Positions 1 through 7,683 of a DNA stretch of 50,520 nucleotides are shown here, in pieces. The notes beneath the pieces were generated by a model. That model worked only from the letters and a program-made list of their open reading frames with translations. It did no database searches and was not told the DNA's origin. The first letter of the stretch is position 1; each line of letters begins with the position of its first letter. Origin of the DNA: Candidatus Rokuibacteriota bacterium (lineage in GTDB: Bacteria > Methylomirabilota > Methylomirabilia > Rokubacteriales > CSP1-6); NCBI GenBank assembly GCA_003220615.1, contig QHTB01000160.1, positions 1-50,520 of the forward strand. The letters are read 5' to 3'. Both the position numbers and the translations under genes were made by a program.

Positions 1-1674
1 CGTTCCCGGACCGCTCGGGACAATCTTCTTCCGGGCCAGCGAGCCAGCGATGGCCAGCGTCGGAATCGCCAGCCAGTAACGCGCGAACAGCATGGCGAAG
101 CCCAGCGCGGTGTTGTAGAAGGGCGTGTTCGCGCTCAGGCCGGCGAAGGCGCTGCCGTTGTTGTTGCCGGCCGACGAGAACGAATACAGGATCTCGCTGA
201 AGCCGTGGGCGCCCGGGTTGGCGACGCCCGCCTTGCCGCCGGGCGTGACGACCCCGATGGCCGTGCCGATCAGGACGACCGCGGGCGGAATCAGGATGAC
301 CAGCGACGCCATCTTCATCTCGTACGACTCGATCTTCTTGCCCAGGTATTCCGGCGTGCGTCCTACCATGAGTCCGGCGACGAACACGGCGATGATGGCG
401 AAGACGAGCATCCCGTAGAGGCCCGAGCCGACGCCGCCGTAGACGACCTCACCGAGCTCCATCAGCCACATCGGGACGAGCCCACCGATCGGTGTGTACG
501 AGTCGTGCATGGAGTTGACGGACCCGTTCGACGCCGACGTCGTCGCGGTGGCCCACAACGCCGAGTTGGCGATGCCGAAGCGGACCTCCTTGCCTTCCAT
601 GTTGCCGCCTGCCTGGAGCGCGCTGGCGACGTGATCCACGCCCTGTTTCACGAAGAGGTGACCGTTTTGCTCGGCGACGACGCAGACGGCGAGGAGGCTG
701 ACGAAGATCACGGTCATGGCGGCGAGCACCGCCCAGCCCTGGCGAGTGTCCCCCACCATGACGCCGAACGTGTAGCAGAGCGCGGCCGAGATCACGAGGA
801 TGGACAGCAGCTCGAGAAAGTTGGCGAGCGGTGTCGGGTTCTCGAACGGGTGGGCGGAGTTGACGTTGAAGAAGCCTCCACCGTTCGTCCCGAGTTGCTT
901 GATCGCGATCTGGGACGCGGCCGGGCCCACGGCGATCACCTGCTCGGCCAGCGTCGACTTCTTCGTCTTCGGCTGGCCCTTCTCGTCGAGGACCGGCTTG
1001 CCGTCCTTGTCGGTGATCGGCTCGTCGTACTCGGTCGGCTGCACGACTGCCGCCTTGGCGTAGGGGCTGAACGTCTGGACGACGCCCTGTGAGATCAGGA
1101 TCAGCGCCAAGACGAAGGACAGCGGCAGCAGGATGTACAGCGTGGTCCGCGTAAGGTCCACCCAGAAGTTGCCGACCGTCGCGCTCGATCGCCGTGCGAA
1201 CCCACGGATCATCGCCACCAGGACCGCCATGCCCGCCGCCGCCGACACGAAGTTCTGGACCGTGAGGCCCAACATCTGCGTGAGGTAGCTCATCGTCGTC
1301 TCGCCGCCATAGCCCTGCCAGTTCGTATTCGTCGCGAAGCTCACCGCGGTGTTGAACGACGAATCGGGCGAGACGGCGCCGAGCGCTTGTGGGTTGAGCG
1401 GCAACACGCCCTGCAGGCGCTGGAGGGCGTAGACCGCGAGAAGGCCCGCCAGATTGAAGAGGAGCATCGTCGCGGCGTACGTTTTCCAGCCCATCTCTTC
1501 GGCTGGCCGGATCCCGGACAGCTTGTAGATGAGCCGCTCGAGCCAGCCGAAGAGGCGGTCGAGTCCGCAGGGCCGGCCTTGGTAGACCCTGGCCATGTAC
1601 GCCCCCAGCGGCTTGGCGAGAGCGAGCAGCACGACGACGTAGAGGGCGAGCTGGAAGATGGCGTTCGCCGTCAT
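1..1674 (-). CDS. kdpA: Potassium-transporting ATPase subunit A (partial, C-terminus off the left edge)
   Basis: This is the potassium-channel-like, ion-translocating subunit of the KdpFABC P-type ATPase, an inner-membrane protein. The reverse strand translates from ATG 1674 without a stop to base 1 (558 codons). The usual length is about 560-600, so only a short C-terminal stretch is missing. Selectivity-filter motifs of all four repeats are visible: [34 protein letters not shown] and [11 protein letters not shown]. The start overlaps the stop of the upstream 42-residue ORF (ATGA), which implies translational coupling. kdpB and kdpC should lie beyond the left edge. Expression is expected to be induced by KdpDE, encoded divergently. 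Identification is secure. Confidence 0.97.
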   Translation of the reverse strand, partial: MTANAIFQLALYVVVLLALAKPLGAYMARVYQGRPCGLDRLFGWLERLIYKLSGIRPAEEMGWKTYAATMLLFNLAGLLAVYALQRLQGVLPLNPQALGAVSPDSSFNTAVSFATNTNWQGYGGETTMSYLTQMLGLTVQNFVSAAAGMAVLVAMIRGFARRSSATVGNFWVDLTRTTLYILLPLSFVLALILISQGVVQTFSPYAKAAVVQPTEYDEPITDKDGKPVLDEKGQPKTKKSTLAEQVIAVGPAASQIAIKQLGTNGGGFFNVNSAHPFENPTPLANFLELLSILVISAALCYTFGVMVGDTRQGWAVLAAMTVIFVSLLAVCVVAEQNGHLFVKQGVDHVASALQAGGNMEGKEVRFGIANSALWATATTSASNGSVNSMHDSYTPIGGLVPMWLMELGEVVYGGVGSGLYGMLVFAIIAVFVAGLMVGRTPEYLGKKIESYEMKMASLVILIPPAVVLIGTAIGVVTPGGKAGVANPGAHGFSEILYSFSSAGNNNGSAFAGLSANTPFYNTALGFAMLFARYWLAIPTLAIAGSLARKKIVPSGPGT

Positions 1675-1799
1675 TGGAAGAACCCCCACTGGAGCAGACT
1701 CATGACCAGGTACATGACGAGCGCGAGCAGGACGTTGAACACGACGACGCCCACACCGTAAGCCTTCCAGCTGAGCGGCTTGACGGGCGTGCGAGTCAC
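1671..1799 (-). CDS. 42-residue single-pass membrane ORF between kdpF and kdpA
   Basis: GTG start at 1799 overlaps the kdpF stop (GTGA), and the TGA at 1671-1673 overlaps the kdpA ATG (ATGA). The peptide has a basic N-terminus ([11 protein letters not shown]) and one strongly hydrophobic helix (about residues 15-38). The pattern W-K-x-Y-x6-F-N-x7-Y in this peptide (W11 onward) is matched with identical spacing in KdpA at W63 onward, although the DNA has diverged. No such gene belongs to the standard kdpFABC set that I know. It may be a duplicated KdpA helix acting as an accessory subunit, or a coupling leader. The reading frame and overlaps are seen directly; the function is unknown. Confidence 0.7.
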   Translation of the reverse strand: MTRTPVKPLSWKAYGVGVVVFNVLLALVMYLVMSLLQWGFFQ

Positions 1800-1888
1800 G
1801 AGAAGAGCTCCGGCTTCAAGAGCGCGAGCACCAGGTACACCAGCAGCCCGAGCGACACGATTCCGCCGACGATGTACAAGAGCGGCAT
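1796..1888 (-). CDS. kdpF: K+-transporting ATPase small subunit F
   Basis: A 30-residue hydrophobic peptide ([16 protein letters not shown]..., ending LLKPELFS) with the typical KdpF layout: one transmembrane helix followed by a Y-L-V-x-A-L-L-K-P-E motif. KdpF is a lipid-like stabiliser of the KdpABC complex in the inner membrane. A strong AGGAGG ribosome site lies 6 nt before the ATG at 1888. It is too short for usual gene callers. It lies between a 26-residue ORF (9 nt upstream) and the 42-residue ORF that its stop overlaps. Confidence 0.88.
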   Translation of the reverse strand: MPLLYIVGGIVSLGLLVYLVLALLKPELFS

Positions 1889-1897
1889 GGTGGCCTC

Positions 1898-1978
1898 CTA
1901 CACGCGCTCACAGAGCTTGACGAGGCCCCACGACAGCCCGAAGAAGAGCACGGCCAATCCCACGTACAGAAAATCCAT
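1898..1978 (-). CDS. 26-residue membrane peptide leading the kdp operon
   Basis: ATG at 1978, stop TAG at 1898-1900. It begins MDFLYVGLAVLFFGLSWG and ends KLCERV: one hydrophobic helix and a charged C-terminus with a Cys. A GGAGGG sequence sits just upstream. From memory, short ORFs of this shape (ending in LCERL or similar) precede kdpF in other bacterial kdp operons but are usually unannotated, so this is probably a real first gene. Its function is unknown. It is followed 9 nt later by kdpF, whose ribosome site overlaps its stop region. Confidence 0.65.
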   Translation of the reverse strand: MDFLYVGLAVLFFGLSWGLVKLCERV

Positions 1979-2035
1979 CGCACCCTCCGATGCCGTCAAC
2001 ATCGTCCTGTCACTCCGAGTGTGTGCCCGGTACCC

Positions 2036-2155
2036 GTTAAGACGCCGTCAAGACTCCGATCGATGACATTAAGGACGCATAAAAGGGAAGACGCCTCAAC
2101 GGCCGTCTTGATCTCGCCTTAACGCCGAACGGCCAGACTTTGACAGCGGCTTGAC
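2036..2155. promoter_or_regulatory. Divergent kdp control region with four 11-bp-period direct repeats (candidate KdpE sites)
   Basis: Four pairs of GTYAAGNC-like half-sites recur with an 11-bp period. On plus: GTTAAGAC-GCC-GTCAAGAC (2036-2054) and CATTAAGG-ACG-CATAAAAG (2067-2085). On minus: GTTAAGGC-GAG-ATCAAGAC (2123 down to 2105) and GTCAAGCC-GCT-GTCAAAGT (2155 down to 2137). Tandem half-sites one helical turn apart are the usual target of OmpR/PhoB-family regulators such as KdpE. The region separates the minus-strand kdp genes from the plus-strand CBS-BON/kdpDE genes. Assignment to KdpE is an inference from location and pattern; no core promoter could be fixed with confidence. Confidence 0.6.
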
Positions 2156-2195
2156 CTCCTCCAGTCGTTCACTGGAGGCGAGGGGGGAAACAGCC

Positions 2196-2405
2196 GTGAA
2201 ACACGACTGGCGGGATGCGAAGCCGGCCTGGTCGCTCCTGTATGTGATCGTTCTGCTCCAGACCGGTATCGTGACTGAAAGCGATCTGATCGTCCGTCTG
2301 ATCCCCCGTCGGACGCCGCGCTGGTGGGATCTCATGTTTCGTGATCGCGAGGCGTTGGCCCGCGACTATCGCAAAGCCGTCGGCACGACCGTGGCGACGT
2401 CATGA
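2196..2405 (+). pseudogene. 5' remnant of a CBS-CBS-BON protein (end of CBS1 plus linker)
   Basis: GTG at 2196 with AGGGGGG upstream gives 69 residues. The segment GIVTESDLIVRL is the tail of a CBS domain. The following RWWDLMFRDREALARDYRKAVGTTV is the linker normally found between the two CBS domains of CBS-CBS-BON proteins. The first half of CBS1 is absent, replaced by an unrelated hydrophobic stretch. The frame stops exactly where the second CBS domain begins in another frame (2402). A single lost G near 2395-2400 would explain the break. The stop overlaps the next ATG (TCATGA), so reinitiation is conceivable. It is either a decaying gene or a sequencing indel. Confidence 0.6.
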
Positions 2406-2812
2406 CGTCGGCGCCTGCCTCGATCGAACCCGACGCATCGGTCGGCGCGGCGGCCGCCCTCATGAACGCGCACGACATCAGTCTGCTGCCCGTCGTCGAG
2501 GCAAGCGTCCTCGTTGGAGTCGTGACTCGGGCCGCCGTGATCAACGAGGCGGCGTGGGGATCGGAACCCCGCGAACAGGCGGTATCGGACGACCAGCTCG
2601 TTCAGGAGATGCACGAACGCATGGAGCAAGAGCCCTGGCTTTCGGGGCGGAGCGTTCACGCTCGCGCTGACCATGGAATTTTGGAGCTCCAGGGCCTGGT
2701 CGACAGTCAGGCCGAGCGCGCAGGCGTGGTGGCGATGGCCCGCGCGATTCCCGGGTGCACTCGTGTCGAGGATCACGTGCTGGTACGCGCGGAGGTACTG
2801 CGGCGGAGTTGA
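2402..2812 (+). CDS. CBS-domain plus BON-domain protein (3' part of a split gene)
   Basis: 136 residues. Residues 1-50 form one CBS motif (MTSAPASIEPDASVGAAAAL... LPVVEASVLVGVVTRA). Residues about 64-130 form a BON domain (DQLVQEMHERMEQEPW... through GCTRVEDHVLVR). CBS modules bind adenosine-type nucleotides; BON domains are thought to associate with membranes or phospholipids. The ORF starts inside the preceding frame (ATGA overlap) and continues the domain order of that frame, so the original gene was probably one CBS-CBS-BON protein. It lies 34 nt upstream of kdpD, and possible co-transcription suggests a link with the potassium or osmotic response. The product may be partly functional. 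Confidence 0.65.
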   Translation: MTSAPASIEPDASVGAAAALMNAHDISLLPVVEASVLVGVVTRAAVINEAAWGSEPREQAVSDDQLVQEMHERMEQEPWLSGRSVHARADHGILELQGLVDSQAERAGVVAMARAIPGCTRVEDHVLVRAEVLRRS

Positions 2813-2846
2813 CGCTTCGCGCACGGCGGGGGCTACACTACGGGCC

Positions 2847-5528
2847 GTGGACGCTCGGCCCGATCCTGACGCGCTCCTGGTGCGGGTCCAGGAAGAGGAG
2901 GCGCGCCGGCGCCGTGGCAAGCTGAAGGTGTTCTTCGGTGCCGCTGCCGGCGTCGGCAAGACGTACGCCATGCTGGAAGCCGCTCGCGAGCAGCGCGATG
3001 ACGGCGTGGACGTCGTCGTTGGTTTCGTGGAGACGCATGGCCGGGTCGAGACGGAAGCGCTGCTCCAGGGCCTCGAGGTTCTCCCCTCTCGCTCCGTCGA
3101 GTACCGGGGATCCACGCTCCGCGATCTCGACCTCGATGGCGCCCTCGCTCGCCGCCCGACGTTGATCCTGGTCGACGAGCTCGCCCACACTAACGCCGCG
3201 GGCTCGCGTCATGCCAAGCGCTGGCAGGACGTCGATGAGCTGCTCGCCGCCAGCATCAACGTGTACACCACCGTCAACGTCCAGCACGTGGAGAGCCTCA
3301 ACGACGTCGTCGCCAAGATCACCGGCGTCGTCGTCCGGGAGACGGTGCCGGATTCCATTCTCGAGGAGGCCGACGAGGTCGAGCTGATCGACCTTCCGCC
3401 CGATGACCTCTTGCAGCGCTTCAAGGAGGGCAAGGTCTACGTTCCGGAGCTCGCCGAGGAGGCTCTCCGTCACTTTTTCCGCAAGGGCAACCTCATTGCC
3501 CTGCGCGAGCTCGCCTTGCGTCGCACCGCCGAGCGCGTCGACGCGCAGATGCGCGTGTACATGCGCGAGCACGCGATCGAGAAGGCCTGGCCCGCCGGCG
3601 AACGGTTGCTCGTGTGCCTGGGGCCGAGTCCCGCGTCCGCGCGGCTCGTGCGCGCCGCCAAGCGGATGGCCGACCGCCTCGGCGCGCCGTGGATCGCGGC
3701 GTACGTGGAGACGCCCCAGCAGACACGGCTTCCGCAGGCCGCCCACGACGGAGTGATCCAGACGATGCGGCTCGCCGAGCAGCTCGGCGCCCAGACCATG
3801 ACCCTGAGCGGCCAGCGGATGAGCGAGGAGATCCTCGCGTATGCCCACACCCACAACGTCACCAAGCTCATCGTCGGCAAGCCCACGCGAGGATTATGGA
3901 AACGGATCTTCATCGGCTCCATTGTCGATGCGCTCGTCCAGGGCAGCGGTGACATCGACGTCTATGTGATCAGTGGCGAGCGCGAGCCCACCCCGGCCGT
4001 GACGCCGGTGCGTCAGCGCGCAATCCCGACCGACTGGGTTGCGTACGCTCGCGCCGTCGTGGCGGTGGCGCTGGCCACCGGCGTGGCGTGGCTCATGTCG
4101 CCGTTCTCCGAGCTGTCGAATCTGGTCATGGTGTACCTGCTCGGGATCGTCCTCGTCGCCATGCGCCAGGGGCGCGGTCCCTCCCTGGCGGCTTCTGTGC
4201 TCAGCGTGGGCGCGTTCGACTTTTTCTTCGTGCCGCCGTATTACACCTTCGCGGTCTCCGACGTCCGCTACCTCTTCACGTTCACCGTGATGCTCCTCGT
4301 CGGCCTCGTGATCAGCGGCCTCACCGTACGGGTCAGGACCCAGGCGGTCGCTGCGCGCGAGCGTGAGCAGAGGACCGCGGCGCTCTACGCGATGAGTCGA
4401 GAGCTGGTGAGCACGCGCGGCGTCGATGCGCTCTTGACCATCGTGGTCCGGCACATCAGCGAGGTCTTCCGCTGCAGCGTCGCCGTGCTCTTGCCCGAAG
4501 TCGATGACCGTCTGGTGGCGTGGCCGGGCGGGCAATATGAAGTGGACGGGAACGAGCTCGGTGTCGGCCGCTGGGTCTACGAGCATCGCCAGCTCGCCGG
4601 CCTCGGGACCAGCACGCTCCCGGGAGCGTCGGCGCTCTATTTGTCTCTCGCTGCCTCGCGAGGCCCCGTGGGCGTGCTCGGCGTGCGGCCCACCAATCCT
4701 CACGCACTCGACGCGCCCGAACAGCTCCACCAGCTCGAAACGTTCGCGAACCAGATCGCGCTGGCCATCGAGCGGGCGAATCTGGCCAACGAGGCTCAGG
4801 ACGCCCAGGTGCGCATCGAGACCGAGCGTCTTCGCAACTCGCTGCTGAGCTCGGTCTCCCACGATCTCCGCACCCCGCTGGCGACCATCACGGGGGCGAT
4901 CAGCACGATCCTCGACGGCGGTACCCGTCTCGACAGCCAGACGCGTCACGAGCTCCTGGAGTCGGTGCGTGAGGAGGCCGAGCGCCTGAATCGTCTCGTC
5001 CAGAACCTTCTCGAGATGACGCGGCTCGAGTCGGGCGCGCTGCAGCTCCGCAAGGAATGGCACCCTCTCGAGGAGGTGATCGGCGCGGCGCTGACCCGCC
5101 TCGGAAAGCGGTTGGCCGATCGCCGAGTCACGACCAGCATTCGGCCCGACCTGCCCCTGGTGCCCATCGACGACGTGCTCGTCGAGCAGGTTCTCGTGAA
5201 CCTCCTCGACAACGCGCTCAAGTACACGCCGCCCGGAAGCCCGATCAGGATCATCGCGACCGCGACCGATCAGGCGATCACCGTGGAGGTCGCCGACCGC
5301 GGACCTGGCTTGCCGGCCGGAGAGGAAGAAAAGGTGTTCGAGAAGTTCTACCAGGGAGACGCCGCGGGTGGCCGCGGCGCCGGCCTCGGCCTCGCCATCT
5401 GTCGCGGCGTGGTCAAGGCGCACGGTGGGCGCATCTGGGCCCAGAACCTGCCCGAAGGCGGCGTGGCCTTCCTCTTCACGCTGCCACTGAGCGGGACGCC
5501 ACCGGCGTCGGTTCCGCTCAATGCCTGA
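2847..5528 (+). CDS. kdpD: Osmosensitive K+ channel histidine kinase KdpD
   Basis: GTG at 2847 gives 893 residues, close to the E. coli length of 894. An ATG further upstream (2673) would add an unrelated extension inside the BON gene and was rejected. Domains in order: KdpD sensor domain with Walker A GAAAGVGKT (31-39) and Walker B-like LILVDELAHTN; a USP-like domain (about 250-375); four membrane helices of the DUF4118 type (about 398-498); a GAF domain; HisKA with phospho-acceptor H672 in SVSHDLRTPL; HATPase with NLLDNALKYTPP, ADRGPGLP and GAGLGLAI. It senses K+ limitation and phosphorylates KdpE. Its 3' end overlaps kdpE by 8 nt. Confidence 0.97.
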   Translation: MDARPDPDALLVRVQEEEARRRRGKLKVFFGAAAGVGKTYAMLEAAREQRDDGVDVVVGFVETHGRVETEALLQGLEVLPSRSVEYRGSTLRDLDLDGALARRPTLILVDELAHTNAAGSRHAKRWQDVDELLAASINVYTTVNVQHVESLNDVVAKITGVVVRETVPDSILEEADEVELIDLPPDDLLQRFKEGKVYVPELAEEALRHFFRKGNLIALRELALRRTAERVDAQMRVYMREHAIEKAWPAGERLLVCLGPSPASARLVRAAKRMADRLGAPWIAAYVETPQQTRLPQAAHDGVIQTMRLAEQLGAQTMTLSGQRMSEEILAYAHTHNVTKLIVGKPTRGLWKRIFIGSIVDALVQGSGDIDVYVISGEREPTPAVTPVRQRAIPTDWVAYARAVVAVALATGVAWLMSPFSELSNLVMVYLLGIVLVAMRQGRGPSLAASVLSVGAFDFFFVPPYYTFAVSDVRYLFTFTVMLLVGLVISGLTVRVRTQAVAAREREQRTAALYAMSRELVSTRGVDALLTIVVRHISEVFRCSVAVLLPEVDDRLVAWPGGQYEVDGNELGVGRWVYEHRQLAGLGTSTLPGASALYLSLAASRGPVGVLGVRPTNPHALDAPEQLHQLETFANQIALAIERANLANEAQDAQVRIETERLRNSLLSSVSHDLRTPLATITGAISTILDGGTRLDSQTRHELLESVREEAERLNRLVQNLLEMTRLESGALQLRKEWHPLEEVIGAALTRLGKRLADRRVTTSIRPDLPLVPIDDVLVEQVLVNLLDNALKYTPPGSPIRIIATATDQAITVEVADRGPGLPAGEEEKVFEKFYQGDAAGGRGAGLGLAICRGVVKAHGGRIWAQNLPEGGVAFLFTLPLSGTPPASVPLNA

Positions 5529-6213
5529 TCCCGTCGTCGTTCTGGTCGAGGACGAGCCACAGATCCGCCGTTTCCTCAGAGCCACTCTCATCGGGCAGGG
5601 CTACCGCCTCTTCGAAGCGGGGACAGGCGCCGACGGCCTCGTCGAGATCAGCTCGCGCCAGCCCGACGTGGTGATCATCGATCTGGGCCTGCCCGATATC
5701 GATGGTCTCGAAGTCATCCGCCGGATGCGTGAATGGAGCGACGTGCCGATCATCGTGCTGTCGGCGCGCGGGATGGAGCGGGACAAGGTCGCGGCGCTCG
5801 ATGCGGGCGCTGACGACTATGTCGGCAAGCCGTTCAGCGCCGGCGAGCTGCTGGCCCGTATCCGCGTGGCCCTCCGGCACACGGCCCGCGCGTCCCACGA
5901 GACCGACGACGCGACCTTCAAGGTCGGCGAGCTCCAGGTGGACCTGTTGCGGCGTCGGGTGGTGCTGGGAGCCGCCGAGATCCGCTTGACGCCGATCGAG
6001 TACAAGCTGCTCACCACGCTCGTCCGTCACGCGGGAAAGGTCGTCACCCACCAGCAACTGCTGCGTGACGTCTGGGGCCCGACCCACACCGAACAGGCGC
6101 ACTACGTGCGGGTGTACATGGCGCACCTACGACACAAGCTCGAGGGCGATCCTGCGCGGCCGCGCTATTTGCTGACGGAACCCGGCGTCGGCTATCGCCT
6201 CGCCGTCGAGTGA
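5521..6213 (+). CDS. kdpE: KDP operon response regulator KdpE
   Basis: 230 residues, OmpR/PhoB family. The receiver domain has acidic pocket E10-D11, phospho-acceptor D54 (VVIIDLGLPDIDG) and the conserved K in GKPFSAGEL. The C-terminal winged helix (about 130-230) contains RLTPIEYKLLTTLVRHAGKV and ends TEPGVGYRLAVE. The start overlaps the end of kdpD by 8 nt, so the two are coupled. It should activate the kdp genes through the repeats at 2036-2155 when phosphorylated by KdpD. Confidence 0.96.
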   Translation: MPDPVVVLVEDEPQIRRFLRATLIGQGYRLFEAGTGADGLVEISSRQPDVVIIDLGLPDIDGLEVIRRMREWSDVPIIVLSARGMERDKVAALDAGADDYVGKPFSAGELLARIRVALRHTARASHETDDATFKVGELQVDLLRRRVVLGAAEIRLTPIEYKLLTTLVRHAGKVVTHQQLLRDVWGPTHTEQAHYVRVYMAHLRHKLEGDPARPRYLLTEPGVGYRLAVE

Positions 6214-6225
6214 GCCCCGGCGCGC

Positions 6226-6819
6226 CTAGCGCGTCGGTCCCGGTGGCGGCGGAGGTGGCGTCCCAGCCGGAGGCGGTGGAGTGCCGGCGGGCGGAGCCGC
6301 CGGCGGCGGCGGTGGTGGAGGCGTCCCGTGAGGCGGCGCAGGATGAGCGGACGTGTACGACGACGGCGCCGAGCCACGAGCCACGGGGATCTGGTTACCC
6401 TTCGCATACATGCACTGCATGTAGGCGGCGTTGTAGCGCTGCTGCACCGACGCGTTCGCGCCCTCGGCGCGGCCGGCGCCGACGGCCGTCCCACCGAGAA
6501 GACCGATACCCGCACCCGCAGCGGCGCCGGTAGCCGGGCTGCCTGCGGCAGCACCAAGCGCAGCGCCGGCGGCCGCACCAACCAGCGTTCCAATCGCGGC
6601 GCCGCTCACGGCGCTGTCTGTCGACGCGCTGCCCGTGGTTGTTCCCGTCTGCTGCAATGCCCACTGCCTGCAGATGACGTCATCGCCCTGGAACTGTTCG
6701 AAGCTCTTGCCGTTGCCCGGGAGCACCATGACGGTCGGGCCGGTGGGGATCGTCGCGCACGCACTCAGCAGGAGCACCGCGGCGACGGGAGCGACTACGC
6801 CCCGCGTCACCATCATCAT
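6226..6819 (-). CDS. Glycine-zipper lipoprotein with proline-rich tail
   Basis: 197 residues. A signal peptide with lipobox LLLSAC predicts outer-membrane-type lipidation. A central alanine/glycine-rich segment (about 80-120, IGTLVGAAAGAALGAAAG) matches the YMGG-like glycine-zipper pattern. The segment around QQRYNAAYMQCMYAKGN is typical of this lipoprotein family, and the last 45 residues are almost only P, A, G and T. Three ATGs in a row begin the ORF. The first overlaps the stop of the upstream secreted-protein gene (ATGA), so the two are made together. Such proteins sit in the envelope; the exact role is unknown. It is convergent with kdpE. Confidence 0.85.
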   Translation of the reverse strand: MMMVTRGVVAPVAAVLLLSACATIPTGPTVMVLPGNGKSFEQFQGDDVICRQWALQQTGTTTGSASTDSAVSGAAIGTLVGAAAGAALGAAAGSPATGAAAGAGIGLLGGTAVGAGRAEGANASVQQRYNAAYMQCMYAKGNQIPVARGSAPSSYTSAHPAPPHGTPPPPPPPAAPPAGTPPPPAGTPPPPPPGPTR

Positions 6820-7193
6820 CGAGGCGCCACCCGGACCCAGGGCTCACTGCACGACTGCACGTTCGGGTAGTACGCCTTCGCGTTCGGGCAGTAGTACCAG
6901 AACGATTCCGGCGATGCCGCGGGAGGAGCCGGCGCGGCAGCGGGGGCCGGGGCGACCTCTTGCTGCACGTACACGGGCGGAGACTGCTGAACGATGATCG
7001 GAGCCGGGGCAACCACGACAGGCGCCGGCGGGTAGTACCAATAAGGATACGGAGGACCCCACCACACCGGTCCCACCCCGACGAACACGCGAGCTCCGGC
7101 GTGATGGAAGGAGCGGTTCCAGGCCTGACTCGGCACCACGGCGGCCAGCAACAGCGCGACCGACAAGCAAGCAACCGTCGCTGTCTTCTTCAT
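6816..7193 (-). CDS. Small secreted protein with C-terminal YYCPxxxxYYPxxxxC motif
   Basis: 125 residues. A clear Sec signal peptide (MKKTATVACLSVALLLAAVV, cleavage after SQA) is followed by a Gly/Trp/Tyr-rich stretch (VWWGPPYPYWYYPP), a Pro/Ala/Val linker and a conserved end, SFWYYCPNAKAYYPNVQSC. That ending recurs in many small exported proteins of Gram-negative bacteria; the two Cys may pair in the periplasm. It is translationally coupled to the glycine-zipper lipoprotein, which suggests a joint envelope role. No function is assigned. Confidence 0.83.
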   Translation of the reverse strand: MKKTATVACLSVALLLAAVVPSQAWNRSFHHAGARVFVGVGPVWWGPPYPYWYYPPAPVVVAPAPIIVQQSPPVYVQQEVAPAPAAAPAPPAASPESFWYYCPNAKAYYPNVQSCSEPWVRVAPR

Positions 7194-7405
7194 GGCTGTC
7201 CCTCGCTATGCCTTCGACGTGAGGAGGTTATCCCCTATTCGCCTGACAGATATTACCCCGATCACCCCCCGGCACGCGAGGATCAGAGCTGATGGACTGA
7301 CGGAAGTTGTCACCGCGCTATGAAACGCTTTTCCCGTTGTCTCGCCCTGCTGACCGGTGCTACTACAGGACACTTCCCTATGACCCTCTATGGAGGAGAC
7401 ACACA

Positions 7406-7639
7406 ATGGCCGACGCGTCCTGGGGGTTTTGGCGTGACCGCCGAACGGGAAAGCTTTGGGGTGTGGTGACGGCGAGTAACGGCGACGTGGTTGCCTGCTG
7501 CGGCCCACTTCGTCCTTCGCAGGCGAATCCGGCCCTCTTGCCGTACTTGCGCTATGGTCGTCGCGGCGTCGACTGGATCGAGCGGAACCGCACCGAGTTC
7601 GTCCAGGTCGCCACGCCGCTTTACGCGTACGCGTCGTAA
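7406..7639 (+). CDS. Hypothetical 77-residue protein
   Basis: ATG at 7406 was chosen because an excellent TGGAGGAGAC ribosome site precedes it; an in-frame extension to 7307 has none. The product (MADASWGFWRDRRTGKLWGV..., ending VATPLYAYAS) is soluble, rich in Trp, Arg and Tyr, and has a CC pair at about residues 32-33. I do not recognise the family. It stands alone between the secreted-protein pair (divergent) and the aldehyde oxidoreductase gene (convergent). The 212-bp gap upstream (7194-7405) must hold the promoters for both directions; no clear box is seen. Confidence 0.7.
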   Translation: MADASWGFWRDRRTGKLWGVVTASNGDVVACCGPLRPSQANPALLPYLRYGRRGVDWIERNRTEFVQVATPLYAYAS

Positions 7640-7683
7640 CGGCGGCCACGTGGGCCGCGACGTGTTCGCAGGCTCGGGCCGGC

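Noticed and set aside
2673..2846. Upstream extension of kdpD to an ATG at 2673
   Set aside because: It overlaps the BON domain in another frame and the added residues do not look like KdpD; GTG 2847 gives the family length.
3894..5591. Minus-strand ORF of 565 codons inside kdpD
   Set aside because: It is antisense to a well-supported KdpD; no domain or start site.
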